Origin: Gilliamella sp. Occ3-1 | GTDB lineage: Bacteria > Pseudomonadota > Gammaproteobacteria > Enterobacterales > Orbaceae | NCBI RefSeq assembly: GCF_001690655.1 | Contig: NZ_LZHQ01000022.1 | Coordinates: forward strand, 1 to 64,000 | DNA: 64,000 nt | Reading direction: 5' to 3' | Part shown: positions 29,364 to 39,771 of the stretch, piece by piece | How positions within the stretch are numbered: position 1 is the first letter of the stretch | How the letters are laid out: each line of letters begins with the position of its first letter | The notes under the pieces: generated by a model | Databases searched by the model: none | What the model saw: only the letters and a program-made list of their open reading frames with translations | Told to the model about the DNA's origin: nothing | Position numbers and translations under genes: made by a program

Positions 29364-30572
29364 TCAGCCCACGTTAGTTTTTACATCTTTCACCAACGTA
29401 CAGAATAACAATGATATCGCAACCATTACTAACGCAATCCAATAGATAACCTCATGTCCATAGGCTTCTGATACAAATCCTTGCAACATTCCAGCTATAA
29501 TTATGCTGAAAATAATACCATTATTAAATAAAGTAGAAGCCACTCCCATTCGGGTAGGCAATAAATCCTGAAAATAGATAATACCAATGTTAGCTACAAT
29601 ACCAATAAATAGAGCATTAAAGAGCTGTAATGCTAATAAGGCATATTTACCAGTACAAAAAATCATACCAAGATAAAAAATCAAACCACAAACGATTGCA
29701 ATAAAAAATAGATTTCGTTTACCTAAATGGGGTACTAAATATCCAGCAATAAGCATAACTGGAATTTCGATACCAGCAGCAAGCCCCATCAATACACCCG
29801 GCAATGAATCTGAAAAATGTAATACAACATCAACATAAATTGGCATATCAATAATATACATCATATTTGCTGTCCACATAAATACCGTAGATAGCAATAA
29901 ACAAAGCACATTTCTATTCTTCCAAAGTGGTTGATTTGCTGCTTGTAACTCTGCTTCGTTATTTAGTTGTGAGGTGGGATTTTTTTCAACCGAAGGTAAA
30001 AAAATAGCAACAAACAGCATCGCGACCATAAACATGCACATGCCCGTTAAATACATTGCCGTAAAACCAAAATTAATAGCTAAGCCAAAAGAAATTGGTG
30101 GGCCAAATACCCAAGCAAGCGAAAGTTGAGCTCGAATAAGTGAATTAAATGCCACAACATTACGTCCAGTTTTAACGGCATATTCGCGTGCTAAAGCAAA
30201 AATTTGTGGCATAGCAGCAGACGATAACGCAGCAAACAAAACACCCAGCGTGATTAACAGCAAATAGTGACGTGTAAACGCAAAAGTAATGCTATTAGCA
30301 ATGCCCATTAAACAGCAAAATATAACAATATAACGCCTATCGCCCTTTTTATCGGAATATTTAGCTAATAGAAAGCTACCCACAATACTGGCTAAAGCAT
30401 TAACAGAAAAAAAAAGTCCAACTAGCCGTGAATTAACATTAACTTCAAAAGTTAAAAATCGACTTAAAGTAGGAGATTGTAAAGCACCAGCAATACCAAC
30501 AATAAAAGTTGTGACTAGAAATGCGACAAAAATAGTGCTTTGCTTTTGGCGAAACGAAGATACTTTAGTCAT
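29364..30572 (-). CDS. SET-family sugar efflux transporter
   Basis: A 402-residue, 12-helix major facilitator protein of the sugar efflux transporter family (E. coli SetA/SetB/SetC), which exports sugars and sugar-phosphate-like analogues. Near-identity to SetB is seen in FIVGIAGALQSPTLSRFLT, SDKKGDRR, PQIFALAREYAVKTGR, RAQLSLAWVFGPP and AAGIEIPVMLIAGY. I do not distinguish among SetA, B and C. It stands alone and its own terminator is not obvious. Confidence 0.9.
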   Translation of the reverse strand: MTKVSSFRQKQSTIFVAFLVTTFIVGIAGALQSPTLSRFLTFEVNVNSRLVGLFFSVNALASIVGSFLLAKYSDKKGDRRYIVIFCCLMGIANSITFAFTRHYLLLITLGVLFAALSSAAMPQIFALAREYAVKTGRNVVAFNSLIRAQLSLAWVFGPPISFGLAINFGFTAMYLTGMCMFMVAMLFVAIFLPSVEKNPTSQLNNEAELQAANQPLWKNRNVLCLLLSTVFMWTANMMYIIDMPIYVDVVLHFSDSLPGVLMGLAAGIEIPVMLIAGYLVPHLGKRNLFFIAIVCGLIFYLGMIFCTGKYALLALQLFNALFIGIVANIGIIYFQDLLPTRMGVASTLFNNGIIFSIIIAGMLQGFVSEAYGHEVIYWIALVMVAISLLFCTLVKDVKTNVG

Positions 30573-31460
30573 AACAATACATAGTAGAGGAATTTATACC
30601 AATTATATACTTAAAATTGGCATAAACGTAACAAAATTCGACTCTGTAAATAAATTTGTGTATCTGCTCATTTTTAAACTGGTGTGTTCACACTTTTTAG
30701 TACCAAAAATATAAGGTCATCGACTTCTTTTGTATTCAATCGGTGACTGATAATTTAATGTTGAATAAAATCGATTATAATTAAACTAATTTACATAATA
30801 ATTAAATTCTAATCTAAGCTGTGCCAATGAATCAAAAACAGTAAAAAAAGGTAAGAACAAAGGAAAAGGAGAATGAGAGAAACTATTTGTATAATTACAC
30901 AAACAAGTAAAAAAAATTGCTTGTACTACAATCATTGACCAATAGATTAGGAAAAAAAGCGAAATACCTTTGATAATTTAATGAATAAAATGGATAATAA
31001 CGATCCATTGATTACTTTTGCCCATTTTATTAATTTAAAAATCTTAACTAATCATAAAAAAGAATTGAATTGTAAATATCTGGTTATTAGTACAAAAATG
31101 ATATAAAAAATCATGTGGCAATATGAAGATAACAATTTTTTTATATTCAATATTGTTAAATAACCAAACCACATAAAAAAGTACATAATTTAGAATAATG
31201 GGCTCGTAATGAGTCCAATTCTTTAATTAAATGCAAGCATATCCATTTTACATTAAGCCCCAAATAGCCCTCTGTAATAAACCAATAATCAGTTATAATA
31301 AAATTATTATATAAATGATTACATTATACAACTTACATTTATCATAATTTATGATTAAACTAAAAATAAGAACCAGTACGAATTTATGCATTTTAATGGT
31401 TCTTTGTTAGACTAATGAATTTACTTATTACGTTGAAGGATAAAAAAAAGAAAAACCAAC
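30573..31460. other. Gene-poor AT-rich stretch between the SET transporter and mutS
   Basis: It holds the 3' scrap of an IS3-type transposase at its left end, a possible IS terminal sequence at 30681-30700, several AT-rich inverted repeats (for example TAACAAT with ATTGTTA near 31121-31157) and the mutS leader. I see no intact gene, tRNA or recognisable RNA. It is probably an eroded mobile-element insertion site. Confidence 0.55.
30717..30785 (-). pseudogene. IS3-family transposase remnant (C-terminal scrap)
   Basis: The minus strand encodes NRFYSTLNYQSPIEYKRSR and then TGA, matching the HSTLGYxSPxEYE tail typical of IS3-group transposases. An in-frame TAG stands just upstream and no further transposase sequence is visible, so only the last ~22 codons survive. 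It belongs to a different subgroup from the element at the left edge of the window. Confidence 0.7.
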
Positions 31461-34019
31461 ATGACTAATAAAGACAATTTTGCCAGCCACACACCAATGA
31501 TGCAGCAGTATTTAAAACTTAAAGCTGAAAACCCTGATATTTTATTGTTTTATCGCATGGGTGATTTTTATGAAATGTTTTATGATGATGCCAAGCGTGC
31601 CTCGCAACTTTTAGATATTTCGCTCACAAAGCGTGGTTCGTCAAATGGTGAACCGATTCCTATGGCTGGCGTGCCTTATCATGCGGTTGAAAGTTATTTA
31701 GCAAAATTAATCGCACTAGGTGAATCAGTTGCTATTTGTGAACAGATTGGCGATCCAGCTACTAGTAAAGGACCAGTAGAACGAAAAATTGTCCGTATTG
31801 TAACTCCTGGTACAGTAAGTGATGAGCTATTATTAGAAGATCGCAAAGATAATTTACTGGCATCAATTTGGCAATATAGAAATTATTACGGCTATGCCAC
31901 ACTCGATATCAGTTCAGGACGATTTTATATTTTTGAATGTGACAATTTCGAGGAAATGCAAGCCGAATTACAACGTACAAGTCCTGTCGAATTGCTATAT
32001 CCAGAAGAATTTCAATCCATGCCATTAATTGAAAATAACTCTGGATTGCGCCGTCGTCCACAATGGGACTTTGATCTTGAAACAGCAAAACAACAGCTTA
32101 ATCTACAATTTGGCACTAATGATTTAATTGGATTTGGTGTGGAAGAGTGTAATTATGCACTTTGTGCAGCTGGCTGTTTGTTACAATATGTTAAAGATAG
32201 CCAACGCACAACTCTACCTCATATACGTTCAATTATCAAACAGTCGGCTTATGATTTTGTCGTGTTAGATGCCGCAACACGTCGTAATCTTGAAATCACC
32301 GAAAACCTATCTGGTGGAACTCAAAATACTGTAGCTGAAATACTTGATAAAACTCAAACACCAATGGGTAGCCGTATGCTTAAACGTTGGTTGCATTCAC
32401 CAATTCGTAATTTAACTATATTACAAAATCGACAACAAGCTATTGGCGAATTACAAAATTATATTGATGAAGTTAATCTATTATTAAAACAAATTGGTGA
32501 TTTGGAACGTATTTTGGCAAGACTTGCATTACATACGGCTCGACCTCGTGATTTTGCTCGTTTACGTGATGCTTATAATTTATTACCACAATTACAAACA
32601 CTACTAAGTGGTCTTACTTCACCAGCGTTAATTAACTTGCGTAAAAAAATAAACCAATTTGACCGTATAGCCGAAATATTAAATCAGGCTATTGTTGAAA
32701 CACCGCCGGTAATTATTCGTGATGGTGGGGTTATTGCTACTGGATATAATGCAGAACTAGACGAACTACGAAGTTTAGCGGATGGTGCAACCAATTATTT
32801 AGAACAGTTAGAAATCCGAGAACGTGAAACACTTGGCATTGATACATTAAAAGTTGGATTTAATGCTGTGCATGGCTACTATATCCAAATCAGCCGTGGG
32901 CAAAGCCATTTGGCACCAATTCATTATACTCGTCGTCAAACACTGAAAAATGTTGAGCGATATATCATCCCCGAACTTAAAGAGTACGAAGATAAAGTGC
33001 TAACTTCCAAAGGACGAGCATTAGCACTCGAAAAGCAACTTTACGAACAGCTATTTGATCTATTAATGCCAGATCTAGCCACTATGCAAATCAGTGCTGA
33101 AGCCATTGCCGAACTTGATGTGCTTACCAACTTGGCGGAACGAGCACTAACCCTTAACTATCAAAAACCAACACTATCAACCGACTCAGGAATAGAAATT
33201 AAAGATGGCCGACATGTGGTGATTGAGCAAGTTTTACAAACACCATTTATTGCAAACTCGCTCTCATTATTACCAAGCAGACGTATGTTAATTATTACGG
33301 GCCCAAACATGGGCGGTAAAAGTACTTATATGCGTCAAACTGCTTTAATTGTATTACTGTCTTATATTGGTAGCTTTGTCCCTGCATCAAAAGCAGTCAT
33401 TGGACCTGTTGATCGCATTTTTACACGTATTGGCGCTTCTGATGATTTGGCATCTGGTCGCTCCACTTTTATGGTCGAAATGACCGAAACGGCTAACATT
33501 ATGCACAATGCAACTCAACAAAGTTTAGTATTAATGGATGAAATTGGTCGAGGAACTTCAACATATGATGGGCTTTCATTAGCTTGGGCTTGTGCCGAAA
33601 ATTTAGCAAATGAAATCAAATCAATGACGCTTTTTGCCACTCATTACTTTGAATTAACCCAATTACCCGAACATATGCAAGGTGTTTATAATATCCACTT
33701 TGATGCCATTGAACACGATAACACCGTTGCTTTTATCCACGAAGTATCTGAAGGCGCAGCGAGTAAAAGTTTTGGTATTGCTGTTGCTGGACTTGCCGGT
33801 GTGCCTAAGGTAGTATTAAAGCGAGCTAAACAAAAATTGAAAGAGCTCGAGATTATTTCAAAACAAACGGCTAACAGCGGCGTTGCTCAATCTCAACTTT
33901 CTTTTATCAACGAACCTGAACCTTCGGAAGTTGAAGAAGCGTTAAAACAGATTGATCCTGATGCTCTAACACCAAAACAAGCATTAGAAATTTTATATCA
34001 ATTAAAAAAGTTGGTGTGA
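31461..34019 (+). CDS. mutS: DNA mismatch repair protein MutS
   Basis: An 852-residue mismatch-recognition ATPase (E. coli 853). The N-terminal domain has the mismatch-contacting motif in [29 protein letters not shown]. The ATPase domain carries the Walker [18 protein letters not shown] and Walker [23 protein letters not shown] with the signature [16 protein letters not shown]. The C-terminal tail [16 protein letters not shown] is the dimer or tetramer segment. The start [18 protein letters not shown] aligns with E. coli, although the ribosome site is poor. A strong terminator follows. Confidence 0.98.
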   Translation: MTNKDNFASHTPMMQQYLKLKAENPDILLFYRMGDFYEMFYDDAKRASQLLDISLTKRGSSNGEPIPMAGVPYHAVESYLAKLIALGESVAICEQIGDPATSKGPVERKIVRIVTPGTVSDELLLEDRKDNLLASIWQYRNYYGYATLDISSGRFYIFECDNFEEMQAELQRTSPVELLYPEEFQSMPLIENNSGLRRRPQWDFDLETAKQQLNLQFGTNDLIGFGVEECNYALCAAGCLLQYVKDSQRTTLPHIRSIIKQSAYDFVVLDAATRRNLEITENLSGGTQNTVAEILDKTQTPMGSRMLKRWLHSPIRNLTILQNRQQAIGELQNYIDEVNLLLKQIGDLERILARLALHTARPRDFARLRDAYNLLPQLQTLLSGLTSPALINLRKKINQFDRIAEILNQAIVETPPVIIRDGGVIATGYNAELDELRSLADGATNYLEQLEIRERETLGIDTLKVGFNAVHGYYIQISRGQSHLAPIHYTRRQTLKNVERYIIPELKEYEDKVLTSKGRALALEKQLYEQLFDLLMPDLATMQISAEAIAELDVLTNLAERALTLNYQKPTLSTDSGIEIKDGRHVVIEQVLQTPFIANSLSLLPSRRMLIITGPNMGGKSTYMRQTALIVLLSYIGSFVPASKAVIGPVDRIFTRIGASDDLASGRSTFMVEMTETANIMHNATQQSLVLMDEIGRGTSTYDGLSLAWACAENLANEIKSMTLFATHYFELTQLPEHMQGVYNIHFDAIEHDNTVAFIHEVSEGAASKSFGIAVAGLAGVPKVVLKRAKQKLKELEIISKQTANSGVAQSQLSFINEPEPSEVEEALKQIDPDALTPKQALEILYQLKKLV

Positions 34020-34062
34020 TTTAAATAACCACTAATTGTTCTATTGTGATATTATTCTGAAA

Positions 34063-34095
34063 AACCGCTAGATGTGATTTCTAGCGGTTGGTTTT
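34063..34095. terminator. Bidirectional terminator between mutS and dld
   Basis: AACCGCTAGA (34063-34072) pairs with TCTAGCGGTT (34080-34089), a perfect 10-bp stem with a 7-base loop, with GGTTTT after it on the plus strand and TTTTCAG on the minus strand. Confidence 0.85.
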
Positions 34096-34125
34096 AATTA
34101 TTAATAGCATCTAGAATTTAAAAAA

Positions 34126-35823
34126 TTAAGCCCAATTTTTCTTCTTAGATGTTTTACCTATGCCCGGATTAAGACTGTTTGTAGGATCAAGCTCTTGATA
34201 GAATTTTTTCAAATCCTCATTGGCATGATACAAATGCCCCACATTGTGCTCGGCTGGATATTGCGCACCACGCTGATCAAGCAATGCTAAAATCTTTTCC
34301 TTAACTTTATCACAATCCACCCCTTTTTTAGCTATATAATCTTGATGAAATACATAACAGAAAAAATGCCCATAATACATTTTATAAATAAAGTTTTGAT
34401 CAATGTTTTCTGGCAGCGTTTCAAACCAATCGGTATCATTACGTCGTAGTGCGATATCTAATGCAACAATGTTTTCCACTGTTTTGCTATGTACATTACG
34501 ATAAGCCGTTGCAGCACCCGCAGCTGCAAAACGGTGTAACATTGCGGCTTCGGCTTCTTTTTCGTTACATAAAAAATAATTACCATTTTTATTTTGAAAA
34601 TAGTCTTTTAAAAAAGCCTCGGCTTCTGCAATCCCATCATCTGCCATTTTTAAAATAAGGTGATGTTCATAACGATCACGATAATCACGCATTAATTTTG
34701 GTAAATGATTTGGCAAAAATTTGCAAGCAAAGATAGAAAACCGATCCGAAAAATTCTTTGGAAAAAATGGAATTTTAGCGGTAACACGATCAACAAAGTT
34801 CTTAAACACAAACATGCGTGGCATCATATCTGTACCTAACTTTTTAATGGCTAAAAAGGTCGGTTTCCCATAAACCGCGGCAATATCAAAAGCCACACGG
34901 TGTATATACTCGCCCGATACAGGCAAGGTTTTAAATTGGCTTAAAATGTGGCGACGAATACCATTTAATTCATTAATATCATTTGTACCAATATAAAATA
35001 CGGCTGATTTTTTCTCTAACGGAAATGTATCAAGGCGCACAGCAAATACCATTAATCTACCAGCACTACCTGATGCTTCATAATGACGAGCAGGATCAGC
35101 ATTAAATCTAGCAGGCGTATTGGCATCTACTTCACGAACATGCTCACAATAATGATGATCATGACCTAAACCAGCATCAGGTTTAATATCCTTATCAGTA
35201 TAAGTATGATTTTGAAGATTCTGTAAAATTGTTTCTGGTTCATCACCCAATTCTATACCTAAATGATTAACTAAACGCAATTGCCCTTGCGCATCTAATT
35301 GAGCAAACACCGCCATTTGAGTATAAGCAGGCCCACGCTGAATCAGTGCTCCACCCGAATTATTACATACCCCACCCATCACAGAAGCGCCAATGCAAGA
35401 TGAACCTATAACCGAATGTGGACCTCGATGATATTTTTTTAATTCCTTTTCTAGACGAAAAAGTGTACTACCCGGTAAGCAGACAACTTGTTCACCATTT
35501 TCTATCACTTTGATTCCATCCAAGCGACGAGTGCTAACAATAACAACAGGACGATCATAGTCATTACCATCAGGCGTTGAACCACCAGTTAAACCAGTAT
35601 TTGCGGATTGTGTGATAACAATCACATCCGCTTCAACACACGCCTTTAACACCTGCCACTGTTCAACTAACGTTCCCGGCAAAACAACTGCTAATGCATC
35701 ACCTTCACCAAAGCGAATACCTTGACGATAAGGTAATGTGCGTGCTGGATTGGTTAAAGTATATTTATGTCCAACAATACCTTGTAGCTGCTCAATGAGC
35801 TTAGCTGTTTGATTACTTTTCAT
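34126..35823 (-). CDS. dld: Quinone-dependent D-lactate dehydrogenase
   Basis: A 565-residue peripheral membrane flavoenzyme (E. coli Dld 571) that oxidises D-lactate to pyruvate and feeds electrons to quinone. The FAD-binding segment QSANTGLTGGSTPDGNDYDRPVVIVSTRRLDGI is at about residues 72-104, then SVIGSSCIGASVMGGVCNNSGGALIQRGPAYTQMA. The C-terminal membrane-binding lobe and PAEHNVGHLYHA follow, with TNSLNPGIG near the end. AGGAAA lies before the ATG. It is a single gene. Confidence 0.96.
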   Translation of the reverse strand: MKSNQTAKLIEQLQGIVGHKYTLTNPARTLPYRQGIRFGEGDALAVVLPGTLVEQWQVLKACVEADVIVITQSANTGLTGGSTPDGNDYDRPVVIVSTRRLDGIKVIENGEQVVCLPGSTLFRLEKELKKYHRGPHSVIGSSCIGASVMGGVCNNSGGALIQRGPAYTQMAVFAQLDAQGQLRLVNHLGIELGDEPETILQNLQNHTYTDKDIKPDAGLGHDHHYCEHVREVDANTPARFNADPARHYEASGSAGRLMVFAVRLDTFPLEKKSAVFYIGTNDINELNGIRRHILSQFKTLPVSGEYIHRVAFDIAAVYGKPTFLAIKKLGTDMMPRMFVFKNFVDRVTAKIPFFPKNFSDRFSIFACKFLPNHLPKLMRDYRDRYEHHLILKMADDGIAEAEAFLKDYFQNKNGNYFLCNEKEAEAAMLHRFAAAGAATAYRNVHSKTVENIVALDIALRRNDTDWFETLPENIDQNFIYKMYYGHFFCYVFHQDYIAKKGVDCDKVKEKILALLDQRGAQYPAEHNVGHLYHANEDLKKFYQELDPTNSLNPGIGKTSKKKNWA

Positions 35824-35954
35824 ATCGGTATTTCCTATGGTTATTGAAAATTGAGATGGGTTAATAGCGGCGATTAAATAATCACCATCTTAACCAAAAG
35901 CAAAACAATAAGCTATCGGAATTTTTATTGCAGATGAACAAAACACACTTAAAC

Positions 35955-35976
35955 GACCTTTTACAACAAAAAGGTC
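35955..35976 (-). terminator. Possible weak terminator of rlmF
   Basis: GACCTTTT and AAAAGGTC (35955-35962 with 35969-35976) form an 8-bp stem overlapping the rlmF stop codon. The T run after it on the minus strand is poor, so this is uncertain. Confidence 0.4.
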
Positions 35977-36968
35977 TATAAAGGTAATTTATTTATAATG
36001 TTTAACAATTTGTTTTTTGTTATTTTTTGACAAAAGTTGTTACGTTCAGTTTGATTAAAAAAAGTCCATGCTATAAACCTGCTCGCTTTTTGCCCTTGCG
36101 CCATGGGAATAATACGGCTTTCAACAACAGCAGCTTGCTTTAATTTTTTGTTAATTACCGACAAGGTCTCTTTTTTTGAAACTAATGAAGTAAACCACAG
36201 GCATTGAGTTTTATATTGAGTACTTTCATTAATCATATTACTAATAAAAGTACTTTCACCTCCTTGACACCAAAGCTCGGCATGTTGTCCACCAAAATTA
36301 AGCACAGTTTTTTGAGTGGAATTTATTAATTTACCTAACTTCTTCAATTTGGTTTGCGTACTTGCCAACGCATCTGCTGCTGAAGCATGAAAAGGCGGAT
36401 TGCACAGGGTTAAAGCATAAAATTCATTGGGCTTAATAATATGCTTAAAAATCGATCCACTGTCTTTTTGTAATCGACACTGCAAAGTATTTTTTAATAA
36501 CGTATTGGCTTGTGTAATTAGCAAAGCAACTTTGATCGCAACTGGATTAATATCACTCCCTACAAATGACCAACCATATTCGGCACAACCAATAATAGGG
36601 TAAATCACATTAGCCCCAACGCCGATATCTAAAACCCGAATTTGTTTACCTGTTGGAATGCTATTTTGGTTGTCTTGAGCTAATAAATCAGCCAAATAGT
36701 GAATATAATCAGCTCGACCAGGAATGGGCGGACATAAATAACCATCTGGAATATCCCAATAATTTATTTGATAATCATTAAATAACAAGGCTTTATTTAA
36801 CTGTTTAACAGCCATAGGATCGGCAAAATCGATCGATAAATTGCCATAGCAATTCTGATTTACATATCGAGACAGCTCAGGAAGTATTTTAATGAGCGTT
36901 GCAAAATTATAACCATTCTGGTGTTTGTTTCTGCAATGTAATTGAGGCTTTTTTAATGGCTTTTGCAC
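35976..36968 (-). CDS. rlmF: 23S rRNA (adenine(1618)-N6)-methyltransferase
   Basis: A 330-residue methyltransferase (E. coli RlmF/YbiN 308) that methylates A1618 of 23S rRNA. The N-terminal HCRNKHQNGYNF, NYWDIPDGYLCPPIPGRADYIHYLADLL, the SAM-binding VLDIGVGANVIYPI and the catalytic LTLCNPPFH are all visible. The start is a GTG; AGGA lies 5 bases upstream and decides it. The C-terminal ~20 residues are Lys/Asn-rich and unlike the family. It is flanked by dld and a divergent transporter. Confidence 0.93.
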   Translation of the reverse strand: MQKPLKKPQLHCRNKHQNGYNFATLIKILPELSRYVNQNCYGNLSIDFADPMAVKQLNKALLFNDYQINYWDIPDGYLCPPIPGRADYIHYLADLLAQDNQNSIPTGKQIRVLDIGVGANVIYPIIGCAEYGWSFVGSDINPVAIKVALLITQANTLLKNTLQCRLQKDSGSIFKHIIKPNEFYALTLCNPPFHASAADALASTQTKLKKLGKLINSTQKTVLNFGGQHAELWCQGGESTFISNMINESTQYKTQCLWFTSLVSKKETLSVINKKLKQAAVVESRIIPMAQGQKASRFIAWTFFNQTERNNFCQKITKNKLLNIINKLPL

Positions 36969-37248
36969 AATTGTCCTATTTTATCCAAAATCAAATAACC
37001 GCTATTATAACGACTTAACAGCAATATGCGAAAACCGAACAAATCAATTAATCAAAATGACTACGGTGGAATGTTGTTTTTTACTCTACCTGAACCTGAC
37101 GTTTTTTAGTTTTATACAACTAAATTTCCAGCATAACCGCATAACCATTGTTGCATAGTGTCACCTCCCTCAAAAATTCTAAAATTCGATATATTAAAAA
37201 CACTTTGTTATAATCCTTCATCACTTTAAAAACAAAAACAAATGCGAA

Positions 37249-38661
37249 ATGAAAGCCCTTGTACCCATTATCCCCTTAACCATAATGCCTTTTGATCTTT
37301 TTGCTATGGATTTTAGTGGTCATAATCTATCACTCTTTTGGGGTATTCCGTTTGTGGGAATTTTACTTTCTATTGCATTAATGCCGCTATTTCTGTCGCG
37401 GCTTTGGCACTATCATTATGGCAAAATTATTACTTTTTGGACAATGCTGTTTGTACTGTTTGCCTTATATTCTTTTGGTCTACAAACCACCATCAATCTT
37501 ACTGCTCATGCAATTATAGCTGAATATATTCCTTTCATTTTGTTATTGCTTGCACTATTTACCGTTTCAGGAGGGATTTTAATTAAGAGCGATGTGCTTA
37601 GCACCCCCAAACTAAACGTTGGTTTGCTTGCAATAGGTACACTGTTAGCGTCACTCATGGGCACTACTGGCGCAGCTATGTTAATGATTCGACCTGTAAT
37701 TAGAGCTAATCGCAATCGTAAATATGCCGTACATACCATTGTCTTTTTTATCTTTTTAGTAGCAAACATTGGCGGAGGCTTGACACCACTGGGCGATCCA
37801 CCTTTATTTATTGGTTTTTTAAAAGGTGTTAATTTTGGATGGACAATTAAACATATGTTGTTGCCAGTTTTGTTTAGTTCAATTTTGTTATTAGCAATTT
37901 ATTATAAGATTGATTGCTACTACTTTCGTACGCAATATGGTGATTCGCTTACGTTAACTTCGGCTAAAAAAGCTAGCGCTATTAAGGTTTATGGTGTAAG
38001 CAATATCTTTTTATTGGCAATCATTATTGCCTGCGTGTTAATGTCTGGTATTTGGCATTCATCGGTTAATTTTACGGTTTTAGGAACACATATTGCTTTA
38101 CAAAATTTAATTCGTGATATTATTTTTATCATGATTACCCTATTTTCTATATTAATTACCCCTAAACAAGTACGTGCCGGTAACGAATTTAATTGGGAGC
38201 CTATCATTGAAGTTGCTAAGCTGTTTATCGGGATTTTTATTACTATCGTCCCTGTACTTGCTATTTTACGAGCAGGTAGCCATGGTGCATTAGCCCCAAT
38301 TGTATCACTAGTAACAAATGAACATGGACAACCGATTAATAGCATGTATTTTTGGCTATCAGGTCTACTATCAGGATTCTTAGATAATGCCCCCACTTAT
38401 TTGGTCTTCTTTAATCTAGCTTCGGGCGATGCCACTATTTTAATGAATATACTAGAAAAAACCTTACTCGCTATTTCAATGGGTTCGGTTTTTATGGGAG
38501 CTCTTAGCTACATAGGTAATGCACCTAACCTTATGGTCAAAAGCATTGCAATTCAAAATAAAATTAACATGCCAAGCTTTTTTAGTTATATGAAGTGGTC
38601 TGTGTGTATTTTAATACCAGTGTTTATTATTGATAATTTGGTGTTTTTTGTGTTCTTTTAA
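37249..38661 (+). CDS. NhaD/CitMHS-like ion transporter
   Basis: A 470-residue integral membrane protein with about 12 hydrophobic segments. LMGTTGAAMLMIRPVIRANR, the first hairpin-loop block NIGGGLTPLGDPPLFIGFLKGV, and the second SGLLSGFLDNAPTYLVFFNLA with SYIGNAPNLMVKSIA place it in the ion transporter superfamily, near sodium:proton antiporter-like CitMHS_2 proteins. Whether it exchanges Na+ for H+ or carries a carboxylate cannot be settled here. No ribosome site is seen before this ATG, and a later Met (residue 13) could be the real start. Confidence 0.82.
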   Translation: MKALVPIIPLTIMPFDLFAMDFSGHNLSLFWGIPFVGILLSIALMPLFLSRLWHYHYGKIITFWTMLFVLFALYSFGLQTTINLTAHAIIAEYIPFILLLLALFTVSGGILIKSDVLSTPKLNVGLLAIGTLLASLMGTTGAAMLMIRPVIRANRNRKYAVHTIVFFIFLVANIGGGLTPLGDPPLFIGFLKGVNFGWTIKHMLLPVLFSSILLLAIYYKIDCYYFRTQYGDSLTLTSAKKASAIKVYGVSNIFLLAIIIACVLMSGIWHSSVNFTVLGTHIALQNLIRDIIFIMITLFSILITPKQVRAGNEFNWEPIIEVAKLFIGIFITIVPVLAILRAGSHGALAPIVSLVTNEHGQPINSMYFWLSGLLSGFLDNAPTYLVFFNLASGDATILMNILEKTLLAISMGSVFMGALSYIGNAPNLMVKSIAIQNKINMPSFFSYMKWSVCILIPVFIIDNLVFFVFF

Positions 38662-38918
38662 TTTAGACTGTTAACAAGCATAAATTAAAGTGATTCTGAT
38701 ACTGTAAAAACTCTGTTATGTTGTTTTTTACTTTAAGATAAAATATAACTAAATAGCAGCATTCTTCATTTCATATAAACTGTAAATTAATATTTATAAA
38801 TTTTTAAAACTCTAGTAGTTAATGTGCACATCATGTATTACTGTTTTTAGTCATTTTACACTTTGTGTACAAATCTTGGTATAATGAAATATTCCTAACA
38901 TAATTTTGAGAGATATAT

Positions 38919-39767
38919 ATGTTAAATCAATTAAAAGCAATTATTCAGTACCTTCTTCCTAAACAGTTATTAACTGTTTTTTTGGGTTGGCTGGCAAAAA
39001 AACAATTGGGGAAAATTACTACATGGATGATTATGGTTTTTTGTAAATTATATAAAGTGGATTTGAGTGAAGCAAAAATTAACGATTTAAAAGAGTTTAA
39101 AACCTTTAATGACTTTTTTGCTCGTGAATTAAACGAAGATGCACGCCCAATTGATACTACTGATAGTACAGTTGTTATGCCTGCTGATGGTGTAATTAGT
39201 CAGTTCGGTACTATTCAAGATACACAACTGCTACAGGCTAAAGGGCATTTTTATTCTTTAGAATCATTGCTTGCATGTCATTCAGATATGATCAAATATT
39301 TTAAAAATGGTTTATATGCAACCATTTATTTATCACCTAAAGACTATCACCGTTTTCATATGCCTTGCGATGGTATTTTGCGTGAGATGATTTATGTACC
39401 TGGCTCACTGTTTTCAGTTAATAAGGCTACAACCGAAAGTATTCCTAATATTTTTGCTCGTAATGAACGTGTAATTTGTATGTTTGAAACCGAATTAGGT
39501 CCAATGGCACAAATTTTAGTTGGTGCAACCATTGTAGGTAGCATAGAAGTGCAATGGGAAGGCATTATTACCCCTCCGCGAGAAGGAATTATGAAACGAT
39601 GGACTTATGCCAACGGTATAAAATTAACTAAAGGGCAAGATATAGGTTGCTTTAAATTAGGTTCAACTGTAATTACGCTATTTGCGTCAAATTCAATTGA
39701 GTTTGATAATCAACTCAAAGTAGGTGAAGTTACGCGTGTAGGCCAAAAATTAGCTGATAGGATATAA
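38919..39767 (+). CDS. psd: Phosphatidylserine decarboxylase proenzyme
   Basis: A 282-residue inner membrane enzyme that makes phosphatidylethanolamine from phosphatidylserine. It self-cleaves within the LGST motif at residues 247-250, where Ser249 becomes the pyruvoyl group; the motif is intact in [12 protein letters not shown]. Catalytic Asp and His are in VMPADGVIS and [15 protein letters not shown] precedes the ATG. It lies 4 bases upstream of mscM, the same pairing as in E. coli. Confidence 0.97.
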   Translation: MLNQLKAIIQYLLPKQLLTVFLGWLAKKQLGKITTWMIMVFCKLYKVDLSEAKINDLKEFKTFNDFFARELNEDARPIDTTDSTVVMPADGVISQFGTIQDTQLLQAKGHFYSLESLLACHSDMIKYFKNGLYATIYLSPKDYHRFHMPCDGILREMIYVPGSLFSVNKATTESIPNIFARNERVICMFETELGPMAQILVGATIVGSIEVQWEGIITPPREGIMKRWTYANGIKLTKGQDIGCFKLGSTVITLFASNSIEFDNQLKVGEVTRVGQKLADRI

Positions 39768-39771
39768 CGTT

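Noticed and set aside
31200..31225. GGGCTC/GAGTCC hairpin followed by AATTCTTT as a terminator of a hidden gene
   Set aside because: Short stem with a G-U pair and a weak T run, with no transcript or open frame leading into it.
37989..38396. 135-codon minus-strand frame inside the NhaD/CitMHS-like gene
   Set aside because: Shadow of a conserved transporter with no ribosome site or recognisable motif.
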